DNA of 64,000 nucleotides from Hygrophila difformis (Eukaryota; Streptophyta; Magnoliopsida; Lamiales; Acanthaceae). Of this stretch, positions 11,459 through 24,000 are shown in pieces (the stretch's first letter is position 1; each line of letters begins with the position of its first letter). The stretch is taken from NCBI GenBank assembly GCA_030278955.1, contig JAOANR010000006.1, positions 5,823,310 through 5,887,309 of the forward strand, written 5' to 3'. The translations under genes and the position numbers were made by a program. Under the pieces are notes generated by a model that searched no databases, had not been told where the DNA came from, and saw only the letters and a program-made list of their open reading frames with translations.

Positions 11459-12693
11459 AGCTAAAGGCCATGGGTTTGAGGTCCTTACTCAAATTAAGGG
11501 GCCGGATCAGAGAGTATTTGAGAAAAGAGAGTGGACTCCGGCAGGTCCTTCTCGGCAAATCATCCCTTACAAAAGTGCTCCAGTGCGACATGAGAGCTCC
11601 CTTCAATCCTCCAATGGAAGAGGTTTCAATGCAAAGAGAGCTCGCCCAAACAAATCGGATGAGAAGGAGGAGGTTGCTGCACCCCCTCCCTCTTCGTCCA
11701 CTGCGGCGGTACCTGCAACCCCTCCCTCCGCGTCGGTGGCAGTCTCTGCCCTCATCGTCGAAAGCAATTCAGGCACCGGCTCCTCCTGATGAAGCCACAG
11801 CTATGCAAACATAGGTTTGCTTTACAAATCCTTTCCATTCCTTTTTTATTATGGATTTTAGGAATATAAAGATTTTGTCTTGGAATATCGGAGGTGTTAT
11901 TGGTGCTTATAGTAGGCGGGTCTTGTTGGATGTTCTTCGGCAGTATGGGCCGGATCTGGTTTTTCTATATGAGCCGCAGTCTCTCTTCATTCGCTCTCAA
12001 AACCTTCTTTTGAGAGCTGGTTATAGTCCGATTTGTATACAAGAAGTGATTGGTAGATCAGGTGGCATCTGGGCTCTCGTTCGAGTTGGGCACAAATTCC
12101 GTGTTCAGGTGGCGGATGATAGGCCTCGAATGATCACCCTGGAATTGTCTAATTCTTCTTCTATGTGGTTTATTACTGCTCTGTATGCTTCCCCACACTA
12201 TCCTGAGCGTTGTGGGAACTGGCATGAACTACGGCAGGTGGGGGAGTCTATTGATGGGGCTTGGTCAATAATTGGGGATTGGAAACAAATAATAGCTCCG
12301 TCCGAGGTTCGTGGGGGCCTGTTCAATATGGCTAGAGCTTCTGAATTGGCACTCCTGCTCCATGAGTGTGGTTTGGAAACCATTAATACCCATGGCGCGA
12401 GTTTTACTTGGTCTAGGCCAAGGGTGGATGATTGTCGGATATACAAGAGACTAGATCGTTGCGTCGTTAATCTTTCTTGGCTACAACTATTTCCATTGGG
12501 GTTTGTCCGCATTCTGCCACAGGTTGGCTCCGATCATTCACCTCTCATTTTATCATGTGGGCCGGAGCTTCAACATGTGAGTAATAAGCCATTTAGGTGG
12601 GAAGCATCTTGGGCGGAAATGAATGAGTACTTCCCGGTGGTTGAAGAGGCTTGGTCTGCTACCTCTGGTGAAGTCACTAATAAATTAAAACAG

Positions 12694-12698
12694 GTGCG
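12694..12698. repeat. 5-bp target duplication GTGCG of the middle nested element
   Basis: GTGCG at 12694-12698 recurs at 27821-27825. The inserted DNA between begins TG and ends CA. Deleting 12699-27825 restores the LINE ORF2 frame (KQVRQASMSF), which fixes both borders to the base. Confidence 0.9.
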
Positions 12699-15625
12699 TG
12701 AAACTTTTGACAATTTCCGTCCCACGAGCTTTTTCTAAAATATACCAGGTTAGATTTATTAAATGAAAAGAGTTATGATTCATGGGAAAGGGTTTAGGGA
12801 TATATATTAGTCTTTTTTATTACTCAAGAATGGTGCTTTGGTTTCGAATGGCGCTGTGGTCCTCTCTGTCATGAAATGTTGACAAATCTCATGGCACAGC
12901 CGGGATAAATTGACCTTCAGCCTGTCACACTGAGGATCCCCGGCAGATATGCCATGATACTTCTCATCAATTCTTGCCATAAGAGTTCCTGCCATGAAAC
13001 TTTTTGACAGATTCCCACTACATGAGTATTTTCCAAAAAATCATGATCCTGGTTTAGGTTTTATTTAATGAAACCCATTTATGATGGTGGAGTTGTGATT
13101 AGGGATATATTTATAAGTAGTCATGTTTTTATTGCTCGTGTTTAAGAAACTGTGCCCCCGAAAGCGCACGGTGTCAAAAATTGCAGTAATTTATAGTAAG
13201 ACCGGATCGTTCACTGGAGGATGTGCGATAGAAGCAGGTCCCACGTCGTTTTACTAGATTTTCCATTCGTATTGCTCGATAGGTTTGAAAGATGATTAAT
13301 ATCTACTGACAGGAATTTAAACTAGATCTTGAAAGCAGTTAAATTAATCTACAAAGCAAATAAATCTATTCTAGAAAGCGGATAAAAATTATTCTAAGAA
13401 TGCAGTAAACATTATCTACGAAAGCAGGGTAAAGATGCATTGTGCCAACCGTGAAGCTGAATCACAATGTAGACAGAAGGGACAGGAAGAAAAGAATGAA
13501 AATTGGACAAGAGTGAGATACAACAATAATAAACTTCCATTTTCATACGCAGATCTTTGTTTGGGATACTTCTATCAGATAGCTAATTCTCATGCTCTCA
13601 ATAATGCTTTCCCTTTAGCAGACAGGTACTTGCAACATGATTTTACATGTTTCTTAAGACCGTAAATTCTAAGATACCACAGATTTGTAACTGCCCTGGC
13701 CTGGGTGTGTTACTTCATCTGTGGTGGAAAAGCAACACCTGACAAATCATTTATTGAAGTGTCAAGTACTACTATCATTCTCCCATGTCACACCCAAAGA
13801 TTTGAATCAAGCCCTAAACTATCCCTTAACTGTCAATCCTAGTAGCAGTTACACAACTCTCAATACAACCGAGTGACCTCTAATGAAAGCGGTTAAAAGA
13901 AAGCGGTAAAGAAAGCATTTAAAACCTATCACTCGGAGGTTTTGAAAATCTGACCCTGGTAGTAAAAGACAGCTCCCCTTCAGGAAGAAGGAGTATGGAT
14001 CAAGAATTCCCGGCTCTCAGTGAACCACTAGTGTGTTCACTTCCTTCCGGGTGATTATGAGATACAAACTAATGAAACGAACTAATAAATTAGTTCGTTC
14101 CGGATGCACTCACTCAGGACTCAAAAGTAGGCTTTGGCAGAAGAGGATAGCAGTTGAAAGAAAACTCAACCCTATCTTGGAAAATAACCAAGGCCTGGAT
14201 GATGTTCCTCTAAGATTATTTACTACACTGTATTTGAATCCAAGTGGACCCCATCTCGGTGTAGCACTTAATCTTACATTTCCATCAACCAGCAATTTTG
14301 GAAAATAATGGATTTGAAAATCATTCCCTGTCAGGTACTAGACTCTCAGTTAAAACACAGACCCTTTCAGTCTAGGCGAGACCTAATCGCTGAATCTGCT
14401 TCTTAATTTCCCAAAACACAACCCTTGACAGAATATGAATTAGTCATAACTGAAGAATTTATCCCTTACTCGGATCTGGATTTTATAAAGAGGTTTTTGT
14501 TGGAAATTTATAAAGCAATATCTGTTTAAGATCTAGACTTCTATTGTCCAAGGGAAGGATCCCAAAATAAGTACAGACCACAATAGTATATAATATTATC
14601 ATGCATAAAGATATATGGAAGTGTAAAATTAATTGACCCAAAATATAGATGCGGGTCTAGACAGAAGGTGAAACACAGAATGAAGTGGTCAAGGGACCAA
14701 AGTAATGGCAGAATAATCAGGTGGACTGTAAACATCTACTGTCCAATTTCCCAATCACTCGGATGGAGCGAATTTAGACAGCTTAGACCCTATAATGGTG
14801 GTGTCAACACCAGTTGGGCCTCCACTGTCTGTGAATTCGGATAAAAACCTACATGCTTCCCTTCTATAATGATCATCAGTTGGCGTTGACTGATGCCAAC
14901 TGACTCCCAGTACGGATTGGAATTTAGGTTTGGAAATTAAGATAATCACAAAAATAAAACTGTATCTGGATGGGAGTCAGCCGAGCAGCTATTATAACCC
15001 CGGATGGGCGAACCGCCAAGGCTTCCACTGACAGTCGTCCAGACCATGCAAAATAACAATTAGTAACTAATACCCAGAATACGAGCTAGTTATCCATGAG
15101 GGAGTACCCGCCAACATTAGTCTGATGTATTCTTTACTAATGGTTCCACACAACACACAAAGACAAAATAAATAAGAAACAAAAGAAGATCCCTTGTATG
15201 AGAGACATTGGTTTCTCATGCAAGGTTGTGGATTGGGTCCACATGTGATGGTCTTAAATAATCCTTCCTACCATAATTAATTACAGTCCAGATTATCTGT
15301 TTAAGCCATCAAGATTTTGTTTATACAAAAGTGTTTTAATGGCAATTGAACAAAGGTCCTTTAATCATGATGATTGTCGATGTTTGATTATTACTAATCT
15401 CAATCCTTAATCATTAATGAGTCAAGGGTTCAATTAATTAAGTGATGCAAATGGAGAATCAAAATTTGGGCAGCATAACACCCTATATTGCAATTCCAGA
15501 ATGTTACATCCTAACCGTGGGGTTATGATGTGAGTGTTGCAATATAAAATAGGAGTAGAATGAAAGTTGAAAGTTGTTTGGGGTTAAATAGAGGGAGAGG
15601 AACCCTTGTCGCGATATCATAAATT

Positions 15626-16138
15626 TTGTCGCGGACCGAGGTCCGCGACATGGACATCCCGACAAGCTTTTAGAATTTTTGGCAGCATAACGCCTCTTTG
15701 TCGCTATGCGAGATTTTGTCGCGGAACGTGGTTCCGCGACAAGAGTGACATCGCGACAAAGTGTTTTCAGAAAATTCCTAAAACATTTGAACCTTTGTCG
15801 CTATGCATGGAAATTTTGTCGCGGAACGTGGTTCCGCGACAAGGTGTTCCGCGACAAGGTGTTCAAAGATCAAGGAACATGGCATAATTTTTCTGTCTCA
15901 GAATGGGATTTTGTCGCGGAACGTGGCTCCGCGACAAGATGATTCCGCGACAAAAAGCCATGAAGACAAAATGCAAGAGTTTGGCTCCTTTGTCGCTATG
16001 TATGGACTGTTTTGTCGCGGAACGTGGCTCCGCGACAAGGTATTCCGCGACAAAGGGTTTCAAATTATGGAGACAAGTGTCTTGAAACACCTTGGTCGTG
16101 GAACAGCCGTTTTGTCGCGGAACGTGGTTCCGCGCCAG
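15626..16138. repeat. Palindrome-bearing tandem array of about 100-bp units
   Basis: Near-perfect palindromes with 12-nt arms TTGTCGCGGAAC and GTTCCGCGACAA around a GTG loop occur at 15626, 15716, 15816, 15911, 16012 and 16112, spaced 90-102 bp. Most are preceded by CTTTGTCGCTATG and followed by a second CGCGACAA half-site. The first copy has ACC/GGT arms and the last a damaged right arm (CGCGCCA). Each unit could fold into a stable hairpin in DNA or RNA. Confidence 0.9.
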
Positions 16139-16821
16139 ATTGCGGTTGGCGCCCAAGGTGGTTCAGGACAAAAGTCAGAAAAAGCAGAAATGAACAGTGG
16201 CATGCAAACAGCGTGATCTCACCCTATTTCAGATCAAAAAGCTATTCTAAGCTAAAAATAAGCAAGAAACATTCAAAATAAAGAAGAACGTGCTTAAACA
16301 AAAATAACAAGGATGGGCAGAATATTAAAATAAAGCAGGAGTCCTAATCTAGGGTTTGATCACACATCCACACAACATTATCCATAAAATGCTAACAGTA
16401 AACATAAATAGGCATAATGGGGGTCAAGAGACCCCAAAACGAAAAAGAAAGCATAAATCCATGGGGTGTGAAACCCATTTCATGATTTGGGACACAAATG
16501 ATGAATGTTTTCCCATATTATTGAAGAGGTATTGTTAATACCCATGATTTGGGTATTACAAACCCTAAAACAAGAGTTTAGAAACCAAAACATAGTGTAA
16601 AAATGGCTATCTAAGCAACTGTGAACAGTAAAAACACTAAACTAAGCTAAACTAAGAGCAAAAATTAAATAATACATGAAAATAAACCTAAACTACTCTA
16701 CCTAAGGAAGAACTCCTAAGCTTGCCTGCAAGAGCTCTACAAGAATTTCAATCTCTTCACTAGCCAACTCTTAGCTCATGGGAGGCACCTCATATTTATA
16801 GAAGTGTAACCCTAAGCCCAT

Positions 16822-19511
16822 TGTAACACCCCGATTTAATTAACTCATAATTAATTTAATTTAGTTATGGTTAATTAACAAAAGACTTGGTGTGTGGATT
16901 ATTTTGTAGGGAATGAAGATTTAAGTGGGGGAATAAGTGAGTTCAACTCACAAGATAATAAGAGTCAAGTGCTCAAACGGGTGCAATGTGGTCAAGACAA
17001 GTGGTGTAACTCTTTTAACCCACATTCCGACCCGACCCGAGACCCGTGACCCGACCCGGATCCATTTTTGATCCTTCAAAAATCTGATTTGGGCATTGGG
17101 AAACCCCATTTCATCATCATCATCCCTCATTCCCGTCACTCCCTCTCGGTGAAGATAGGGTTCTTCATTTTGGCTTGGAATTGGTGTTTTCTTCCTCAAA
17201 TCAAGTTGGGGGATTACTTATATAAGCTTTGGTAAGTATTTTCCTAGTTTCTACACTTGATTTTGATGATGTTTGAGTGAGTTTTGGGGTGATGAAAGTT
17301 GGTGACGAAAATTGGGTGTTTGTAGAAATTCTTGCTTTTGGTGTTGAATTGAAGCTTGGATTCTTGTTTGGAAGCTGAATTAGTGTTGAAGGAAGCTAAG
17401 GTTAGTACTTGAGACCATTTTGGTGTTGATGATTTCAGTTTTAGAGCTTCAAATGGTTTCATGATGATGAAATCATGTTCTTGAATGAATTTTGATGTTT
17501 GGAGCTTGATTTCTTGTTGTGTAGCTTGGTATAGGTGTTTGGAGGAGTTGGGGAGCTGTATTAGAAGAGTTTGGATCATCTCAATACCAGGCAAGGGTAG
17601 AGATAGGCCTAAATGGGGGCATAATCGGTGGAATGGCCGGAAATCGCCATTTCCATCATTTCTGATGTGTCGGCGCGCTCTTGGCGCGCCCTTTAGCCAA
17701 AAAGCGCGTGGGCAGCGCGTGAGAAGAACGTCAACGACGTCCTTGTCAGGACGGCGCGCAGTTGGCGCGCCTTTCCCACGAAAACCACGCGCGCAGCGCG
17801 CGAAAACACGAACGTCGCAACGCCCGCGTCTTTGGCGCGGGGTTGGCGCGCTGTTTATGGAAAAACCGCGCCAGGTGCGCGCGGGCTCCCCTGCCCGCGC
17901 GATTCGTTCGCTCGTTTTCCGATTCTTCGTCCTTCGTGTTTCCTTAGTTCTTCTTATGCTTCTAGCATGCCATAACTATCATTATGCTCACAATCTATGA
18001 ACCTAGTTGCGATTAGCGGTGATCTACTATGCCTTAGTTGAGATCGAGTCTTGATTCGCTTCTATGTTGATGTGAGAGTTGGTGCCGATATGTGGGACTT
18101 GGCACACCCTTGACACTTAACTCGCGATGAGTTGTTTATTTTGTCATGACACGTAATTTACGTATTGACATGTGTGGAATTGAATCTGAATATATGTTGA
18201 TGCCGATATGTGGGACTTGGCATACCCCGGATTATACTTAACTCGAGACGAGTTGTTTATTATGTCCTGATGCGTTGGTTTGCGTATGGACATGGGATTG
18301 AATTGAATCTTGATATCTGTGATGATATCTGAATATCTGTGATGATATGTGGAAATCTGTGATGAATCTTGATATCTGTGATGATATCTGAATATCTGTG
18401 ATGATATGTTGGTGAATCAAATAATGCTACGCGGGTAAGATACGCTATGCTTACAAGTCGGTATCCGATTGGGCATAGTAGTATCTTTCCCGGGGCATTG
18501 AATAATGCTACGCGGGTAGGATACCCTATGCTTACGAATCGGTATCCGATTGGGCATAATGGTATCTTTCCCGGGGCATTGAGTCTGAAAAGGATTTATA
18601 TCCTAGTCTGTATTTGGCTAGAAAGGGCTCATGACCCTTAGCCTGACCCGCTTGCCGTAAGCCACGATCTCAGCTGTTAGTGTCCGCGGCGGGGGCACTG
18701 TGGGTATGTCTCTCGACCATTAAGGGGAGTGGACCCTTATATGGGAGGGAATACCGACCATGGTACCTAGGTGCGCGCTAGACATGCTTATGTGTTGCAT
18801 TTAGGGTAGATAGACATTCTAGGTCATAACATTTCATCTCATCATCCATCATTCATCTTAATTGCAGTGGTTGAAGCACCGGTATGGGACGGTGTGATGT
18901 TTACTTATTTGCACTGTTCAATTTTTATGTTATGCCTAACAAATGTTTAATAACGGAATATATCTCCACATATATGTATAAATATACTTCTAGGGAATCA
19001 AGTTAATTCTTGTTTCCCCTTATGCCGATTCTTCTATTCTTGCTCAGTACCTTGTACTGACCCTTGCTATGTTTTTATGTATAGATATTCCCGGGGAGGA
19101 CGCAGAGCCTGAGCACGATGTGGGGTTTGGGGATGAGTGATCTACCTAGAGATGCATTAGCATGTTGTGGACTTATGTGTTGTCTTGAATAATATGCTAT
19201 GACTCTATTATCTTGTCTCGTACTGCTTGTGGTACTGATCGGTACACTATGTTATGTCTTGAGTTTTACTTGACATCTCTGACAGGTTGAGATGAGACAG
19301 TTATGTCGACTGTTATGTCGCATGAATAAGGCTTGTAAGCCGGACGTCTGTTATGATGTGAGGTTTCCTTTCTGGATTTGTATTATGATTCATTGGCTTC
19401 CTGTTTACTTGGCTACGTGTTATTGATCTTAAATTGATTGGCCAACAGTTTAAGAGAGGTAACACGGCAGTGACGTCACAGAAATTGGTTTTAAATTTTT
19501 GGGGCGTTACA
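16822..19511 (+). repeat. 5' LTR of the Tekay-like element
   Basis: The LTR is 2,690 bp, from TGTAACACC to CGTTACA. It contains a cluster of GGCGCGCC-like CpG-dense sequence at about 17,670-17,910. Several tandem subrepeats lie at about 18,064-18,580: two copies of a TGCCGATATGTGGGACTTGG block, repeated TGATATCTGTGATGATATCTG units, and two copies of an ATGCTACGCGGGTA block. Promoter position was not determined. Confidence 0.95.
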
Positions 19512-19513
19512 TT

Positions 19514-19526
19514 TGGTATCAGAGCC
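19514..19526 (+). other. Primer-binding site (initiator-Met tRNA type) of the Tekay-like element
   Basis: TGGTATCAGAGCC starts two bases after the 5' LTR and matches the 3' end of plant initiator methionine tRNA, the usual primer for such elements. Confidence 0.9.
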
Positions 19527-19811
19527 ATGTCTGCTCGTATGTGCTTAGAATTCTAACACAAGCATGTGGTGAGATGTGTGGGGGAAAGCATATAGTGTAG
19601 GAATTGCATCTAACTCTGCTTATATTCTTGTAGATTGCATTGTTTTTGGTTATCTGCGTGCCCTATAGGGGTGGATTGTGGTTTGTGAGTCAAACCAGGA
19701 TCAATCCTTGGGGATATTCCGGGAATTCTATACTTAATAATTCTTGTTCGGTAGAGAATTATTCTTAATTATCGAATATTAGTGCATATCTCGTTACGTT
19801 ATGAATATAGG

Positions 19812-20995
19812 ATGCCGCCGCGCAGGGGTGGAGAGCCCAGGAGGAGGGGAAGGCCTCGTAGGAATCAGGGGCCAGTTATTGGGGGTCGTGGACAGTACCA
19901 TGAGGATGGTGGATTTGGCTATGATCATGGGGGAAATGTTCCAATTGAGGAACCGGTAGAGGTGGAGGATGACCTGAACTATGAGGACGAACCAATGCCA
20001 CCACCACCACCGCCACCTGTGCAGATGCCCATTGACCCTCAGTTTATGCAAAATATGTTTAATGCTATGCATGGGATGTATCAGGGGCAGGCGAATCAAC
20101 CTGCGCAACCACCACCCAGACCCGTGGATTACGTGCATCTAGCAAGGCATTATCAACCGCCGGTCTTTAGTGGAGGAGTAGACCCGGTTGCTCTGACTGA
20201 TTGGATTTATCATATGGAGGAGATCTTCGAGAATATAGACTGCCCAGAGGATTGGAAGGTCAGAGTGGGACGGCAGTATCTTACTGGACCAGCTCTCCAT
20301 TGGTGGAGGTCGTGTAAGAATGAGCTTATGGCGAGACCCAACTTTTCATGGGAAGTTTTCTGTCATGCCTTGAGATCCCACTTTTTCACTACACAGATGA
20401 TGAATGTTAAAAAGAGGGAATTTCTCAACCTAGAGCAAGCAGGAAATATGACAGTGTCTGAGTATTATGGTCGTTTTGTGGAACTCATGTCATACGTACC
20501 AATGCTAGTTGCTGATGAGGAAGATAAGGTTTCGAGGTTTGTGGATGGATTGAAGGCTGAGATCCGGACTGGGTTTAGCAACCAACACGCCTGCTTAGCT
20601 TCAGCATATGATCAGGCTTTATTCATTGAGAGAGCTCGCACTGATGTGCAGCGCGTGTGGGCCGCTCGTCGCAGAGATTCGGGGGGGGCCGAGTAGACCC
20701 CAGCATAGGCAGATGAGGCCGAGAAGCGGTGGAAGGACCTCTAGACCTCAGACTTATGCACAGCCACCGTACAGGAGCGGACTCCACTGCTGGAATTGCG
20801 GACAGCCAGGACATTTGAGGCCACAGTGCCCACAGTTGGTAGGTCAAGTAGGAGGATCTACTTCAGGTGCGTCTGGTGGGAATGCGTCGCGTGGACGAGG
20901 TGCAGACAGAGGTCGTGGACCACGGAGGGGCCGTGGGGGCCGCCTCAACGTGATTGAGCGGGCTGAGCTAGATGGGCGAGACGATGTCATGACTG
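19812..20995 (+). pseudogene. Tekay-like Gag, one-base frameshift in a G run
   Basis: The start is the ATG at 19812 (MPPRRGGEPRRRGRPRR), after a long leader. Acidic and Pro-rich segments come first, then the capsid-like part (FSGGVDPVALTDWIYHMEEIF, LTGPALHWWRSC, SEYYGRFVELMSYVP). A run of eight G at 20681-20688 puts the reading into a stop (TAG at 20694-20696). In the other frame the protein continues with Arg/Gly-rich sequence and a zinc knuckle (CWNCGQPGHLRPQCP) to 20995. Seven G would keep the frame, so the copy carries one extra G or a sequencing error. Gag packages the element RNA. Confidence 0.88.
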
Positions 20996-21085
20996 GTAAG
21001 TTGTTTATTGTTCAACTTCAATCTTGATCGACTTAACCATCTGTAACAAATACCCAAGTAGTGCCTTATGTTATTAAATGCGTAG
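20996..21085 (+). other. Candidate 90-nt intron between gag and protease of the Tekay-like element
   Basis: The donor is CTG/GTAAGT at 20996, a branch-point-like CTTAAC lies at 21032-21037, and the acceptor is GCGTAG/GT ending at 21085. The 90 nt are a multiple of three and hold in-frame TGA (21025) and TAA (21034). Removing them joins ...DVMTG directly to TILVDN.. and the LYDSGAS protease motif, the continuity usual in related elements. Unspliced RNA would end Gag here; spliced RNA would make Gag-Pol. This is inference from sequence alone. Confidence 0.6.
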
Positions 21086-24000
21086 GTACTATACTAGTTG
21101 ATAATGTGCCTGCTTATGCCTTATATGATTCGGGTGCATCATGCTCGTTTATATCATCGGAATTCGTAACCAATAATGATATGGGACCACTGGAGGCTTA
21201 TCAACTCCCTGTTACGCTACCTTCGGGAGACCTCATGCGAAGCCAGTGGATTAAACCCGATGCACAGATAATCATCAAAGAGCGAGAGTTCAGAGCGAAT
21301 CTAGTGGTGCTAGATTTGGCCGATTTTGACGTGATTTTGGGAATGGATTGGCTATCTAAGTACCGAGCCAGATTAGACTGCGGGATACCAAGGATTTCCT
21401 TCACCGATGAAGAAGGTGAGCAAGTGATTTATTACCCTCCTAACATTCGAGTGGTATCTTCTGTCACTTTTGCAGCTTTAATTAGAAAAGGGTATCCAGT
21501 ATACTTTTGTTCTGTGCGTGAGATGACGCCAGCACCCTCGAGTTCGACAATTACTCAGATTCCTATTGTCTCGGAGTTTCCAGATGTGTTCCCTGATGAG
21601 ATACCCGGATTTCCGCCTGTCCGGGGGATAGACTTTGTCATTGACTTGGTACCGGGAGCGGCACCAGTTGCCAAGGCCCCTTACCGAATGGCTCCTGCCG
21701 AGTTGAGGGAGTTGAAGGAACAGCTTAAGGATCTACTTGATAAAGGATACATTCAACCTAGCAGTTCGCCTTGGGGAGCACCGGTAATCTTTGTCAAAAA
21801 GAAGGACGGAAGCTTACGGATGTGTATTGATTATCGGGGGCTCAATCAGATCACAGTCAAGAACCGTTACCCACTACCGAGGATTGATGACCTATTTGAC
21901 CAGCTGAAGGGTGCATCCACATTCTCTAAGATCGACTTGAGATCAGGATACCATCAGATTCGAGTGGCAGAGGGAGATCGTGAAAAGACAGCTTTCCGAA
22001 CGCGGTATGGTCATTTCGAGTTCACAGTGATGCCGTTTGGACTGACTAATGCCCCAGCAGTTTTTATGGATTTGATGCATCGCGTCTTTCGACCTTGGTT
22101 AGATGTTTGTGTGGTTGTCTTTATTGATGACATTTTGGTATACTCTTCCAATGTAAAGACACACAAGGAACATCTCAGGACAGTGTTGCAGGTACTTCGG
22201 GAGCACAAGTTGTATGCCAAACTTTCGAAGTGTGAGTTTTGGTTGGATAAGGTGGCTTTCCTTGGACATATTGTGTCAGGCGAAGGAATTTCAGTAGACC
22301 CTGCGAAGGTCGAAGCAGTGTTGGAGTGGAATCCTCTAACTAATGTCAGTGAGGTGCGTAGTTTCCTTGGATTGGTGGGATACTACAGGAGGTTCATTGA
22401 AGGGTTCGCTAGCATTGCTCGACCCTTGACTCAGCTATTGAGGAAGGATGTATTATTTCATTGGAATGAGCACTGTCAGCAGGCTTTTGATCTATTGAAG
22501 AAAAAGGTGACAGAGGCTCCGGTCCTAGTGTTACCTGATGAATCGGGGGAATATGAGGTATACACAGATGCATCTTATCAAGGACTTGGGTGTGTGCTTA
22601 TGCAGTATGGCAAGGTGATTGCATATGCCTCTAGGCAATTAAAGCCTCACGAGCTGAATTACCCGACTCACGACCTGGAGATGGCAGCGGTCGTACATGC
22701 ATTAAAAATTTGGAGGCATTATCTTTACGGCGCCAAGTGTCAAATCTACTCGGATCATAAGAACCTTAAGTGTCTCTACACTGCAGACAAGATGAGCGGT
22801 AGGCAAAGAAGGTGGTTAGAGTTTTTGCAGGACTACGACACGAGTATTCAGTACATAGAAGGGAAAGCCAACCGGGTGGCTGATGCACTAAGTAGGAAGG
22901 GACATGTACTGAACTCAATTACTCTCCCTTGGAAGTTGAGGCAAGAGTTAGACAAGGAAGGTGTTGTGGTTGTTCCTTACGACACGATAGCGAGGCTGAA
23001 TGCTATGACGGTGATGCCATCATTACTCGAGGAACTCAGACTAAGTCAAGCTGTAAGTCAAGAGATGATGCAGTTGAAAGCTCGGATTCGTAAGGGTAAA
23101 GCGGAAGGCTTTGTGATTGATAGCAAGGATATGATCAAGTTTGGGGACCGTTGGTGTGTGCCTCCGAAAGATCAGGCGTTGAAAGGAAAAATTTTGGAGG
23201 AAGCACATTGCACACCTTACTCCGTACATCCGGGAGCAGTAAAGATGTACAAGGATTTGAGGCAAAACTATTGGTGGAAAGGCATGAAGAAGGAAGTGGC
23301 AGAATTTGTGTCTAGGTGTTCCACTTGCCAGAAGGTGAAAGCCGAGCACATGAGACCTTCAGGCTTATTACAACCTTTGGATGTTCCCACTTGGAAATGG
23401 GAGTCCATTGCTATGGACTTTGTCACCGGGCTACCCAGGACACGGAGCAGTTTTGATACTATTTGGGTAGTTGTGGACCGACTAACCAAGAGTGTTGTGT
23501 TTATACCAATGAGATTGAACTGGAGCATGCAACAGTTGACTGGCGCTTACATCCAACATGTGGTTAGACGTTTCGGTATTCCTCGGGAAATCATTTCCGA
23601 CAGAGATTCCAGATTCCTGTCAAGGTTCTGGAAGGAAGTGCAGACAGCCTTTGGGACACAGATCAGTATGAGTACTGCGTGCACCCTCAGACTGATGGAC
23701 AGACCGAAAGGACCATTAGAACCTTGGAGGATATGTTGAGGGCGTGTGTGATGGATTTTCAAGGATCGTGGGAGGAACATCTACCTTTGGTGGAGTTCTC
23801 CTACAACAATAGCTATCACGCGAGTATTCGTATGGCGCCTTTCGAGGCCTTATACGGAAGAAAGTGCAGGACGCCCTTGTGTTGGAGTGATCCTTCAGAG
23901 CGAGTGGTGATGGGTCCTGAACTTATTGAACAGACCACGGAAGTGGTACGAGTGATCAGAGACAGAATGAAGGAAGCTCAGGATCGTCAGAAGAGTTATG

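Noticed and set aside
12807..12995. Minus-strand 62-codon frame (MAGTLMARIDEKYHG...) in the middle nested element
   Set aside because: It looks protein-like but is short, has no motif I can name, and spans the gap between two diverged direct repeats. Not supported as a gene.
12699..13136. Two similar 140-bp segments considered as LTRs of a tiny retrotransposon (TRIM)
   Set aside because: They share only roughly two thirds identity, too diverged for paired LTRs of one insertion beside a fairly intact LINE, and no tract or second border fits.
17485..18000. 171-codon frame in each Tekay LTR rich in Arg and Ala
   Set aside because: It arises from the CpG-dense GCGC cluster; it is present in both LTRs and upstream of the primer site, so it is not element coding sequence.
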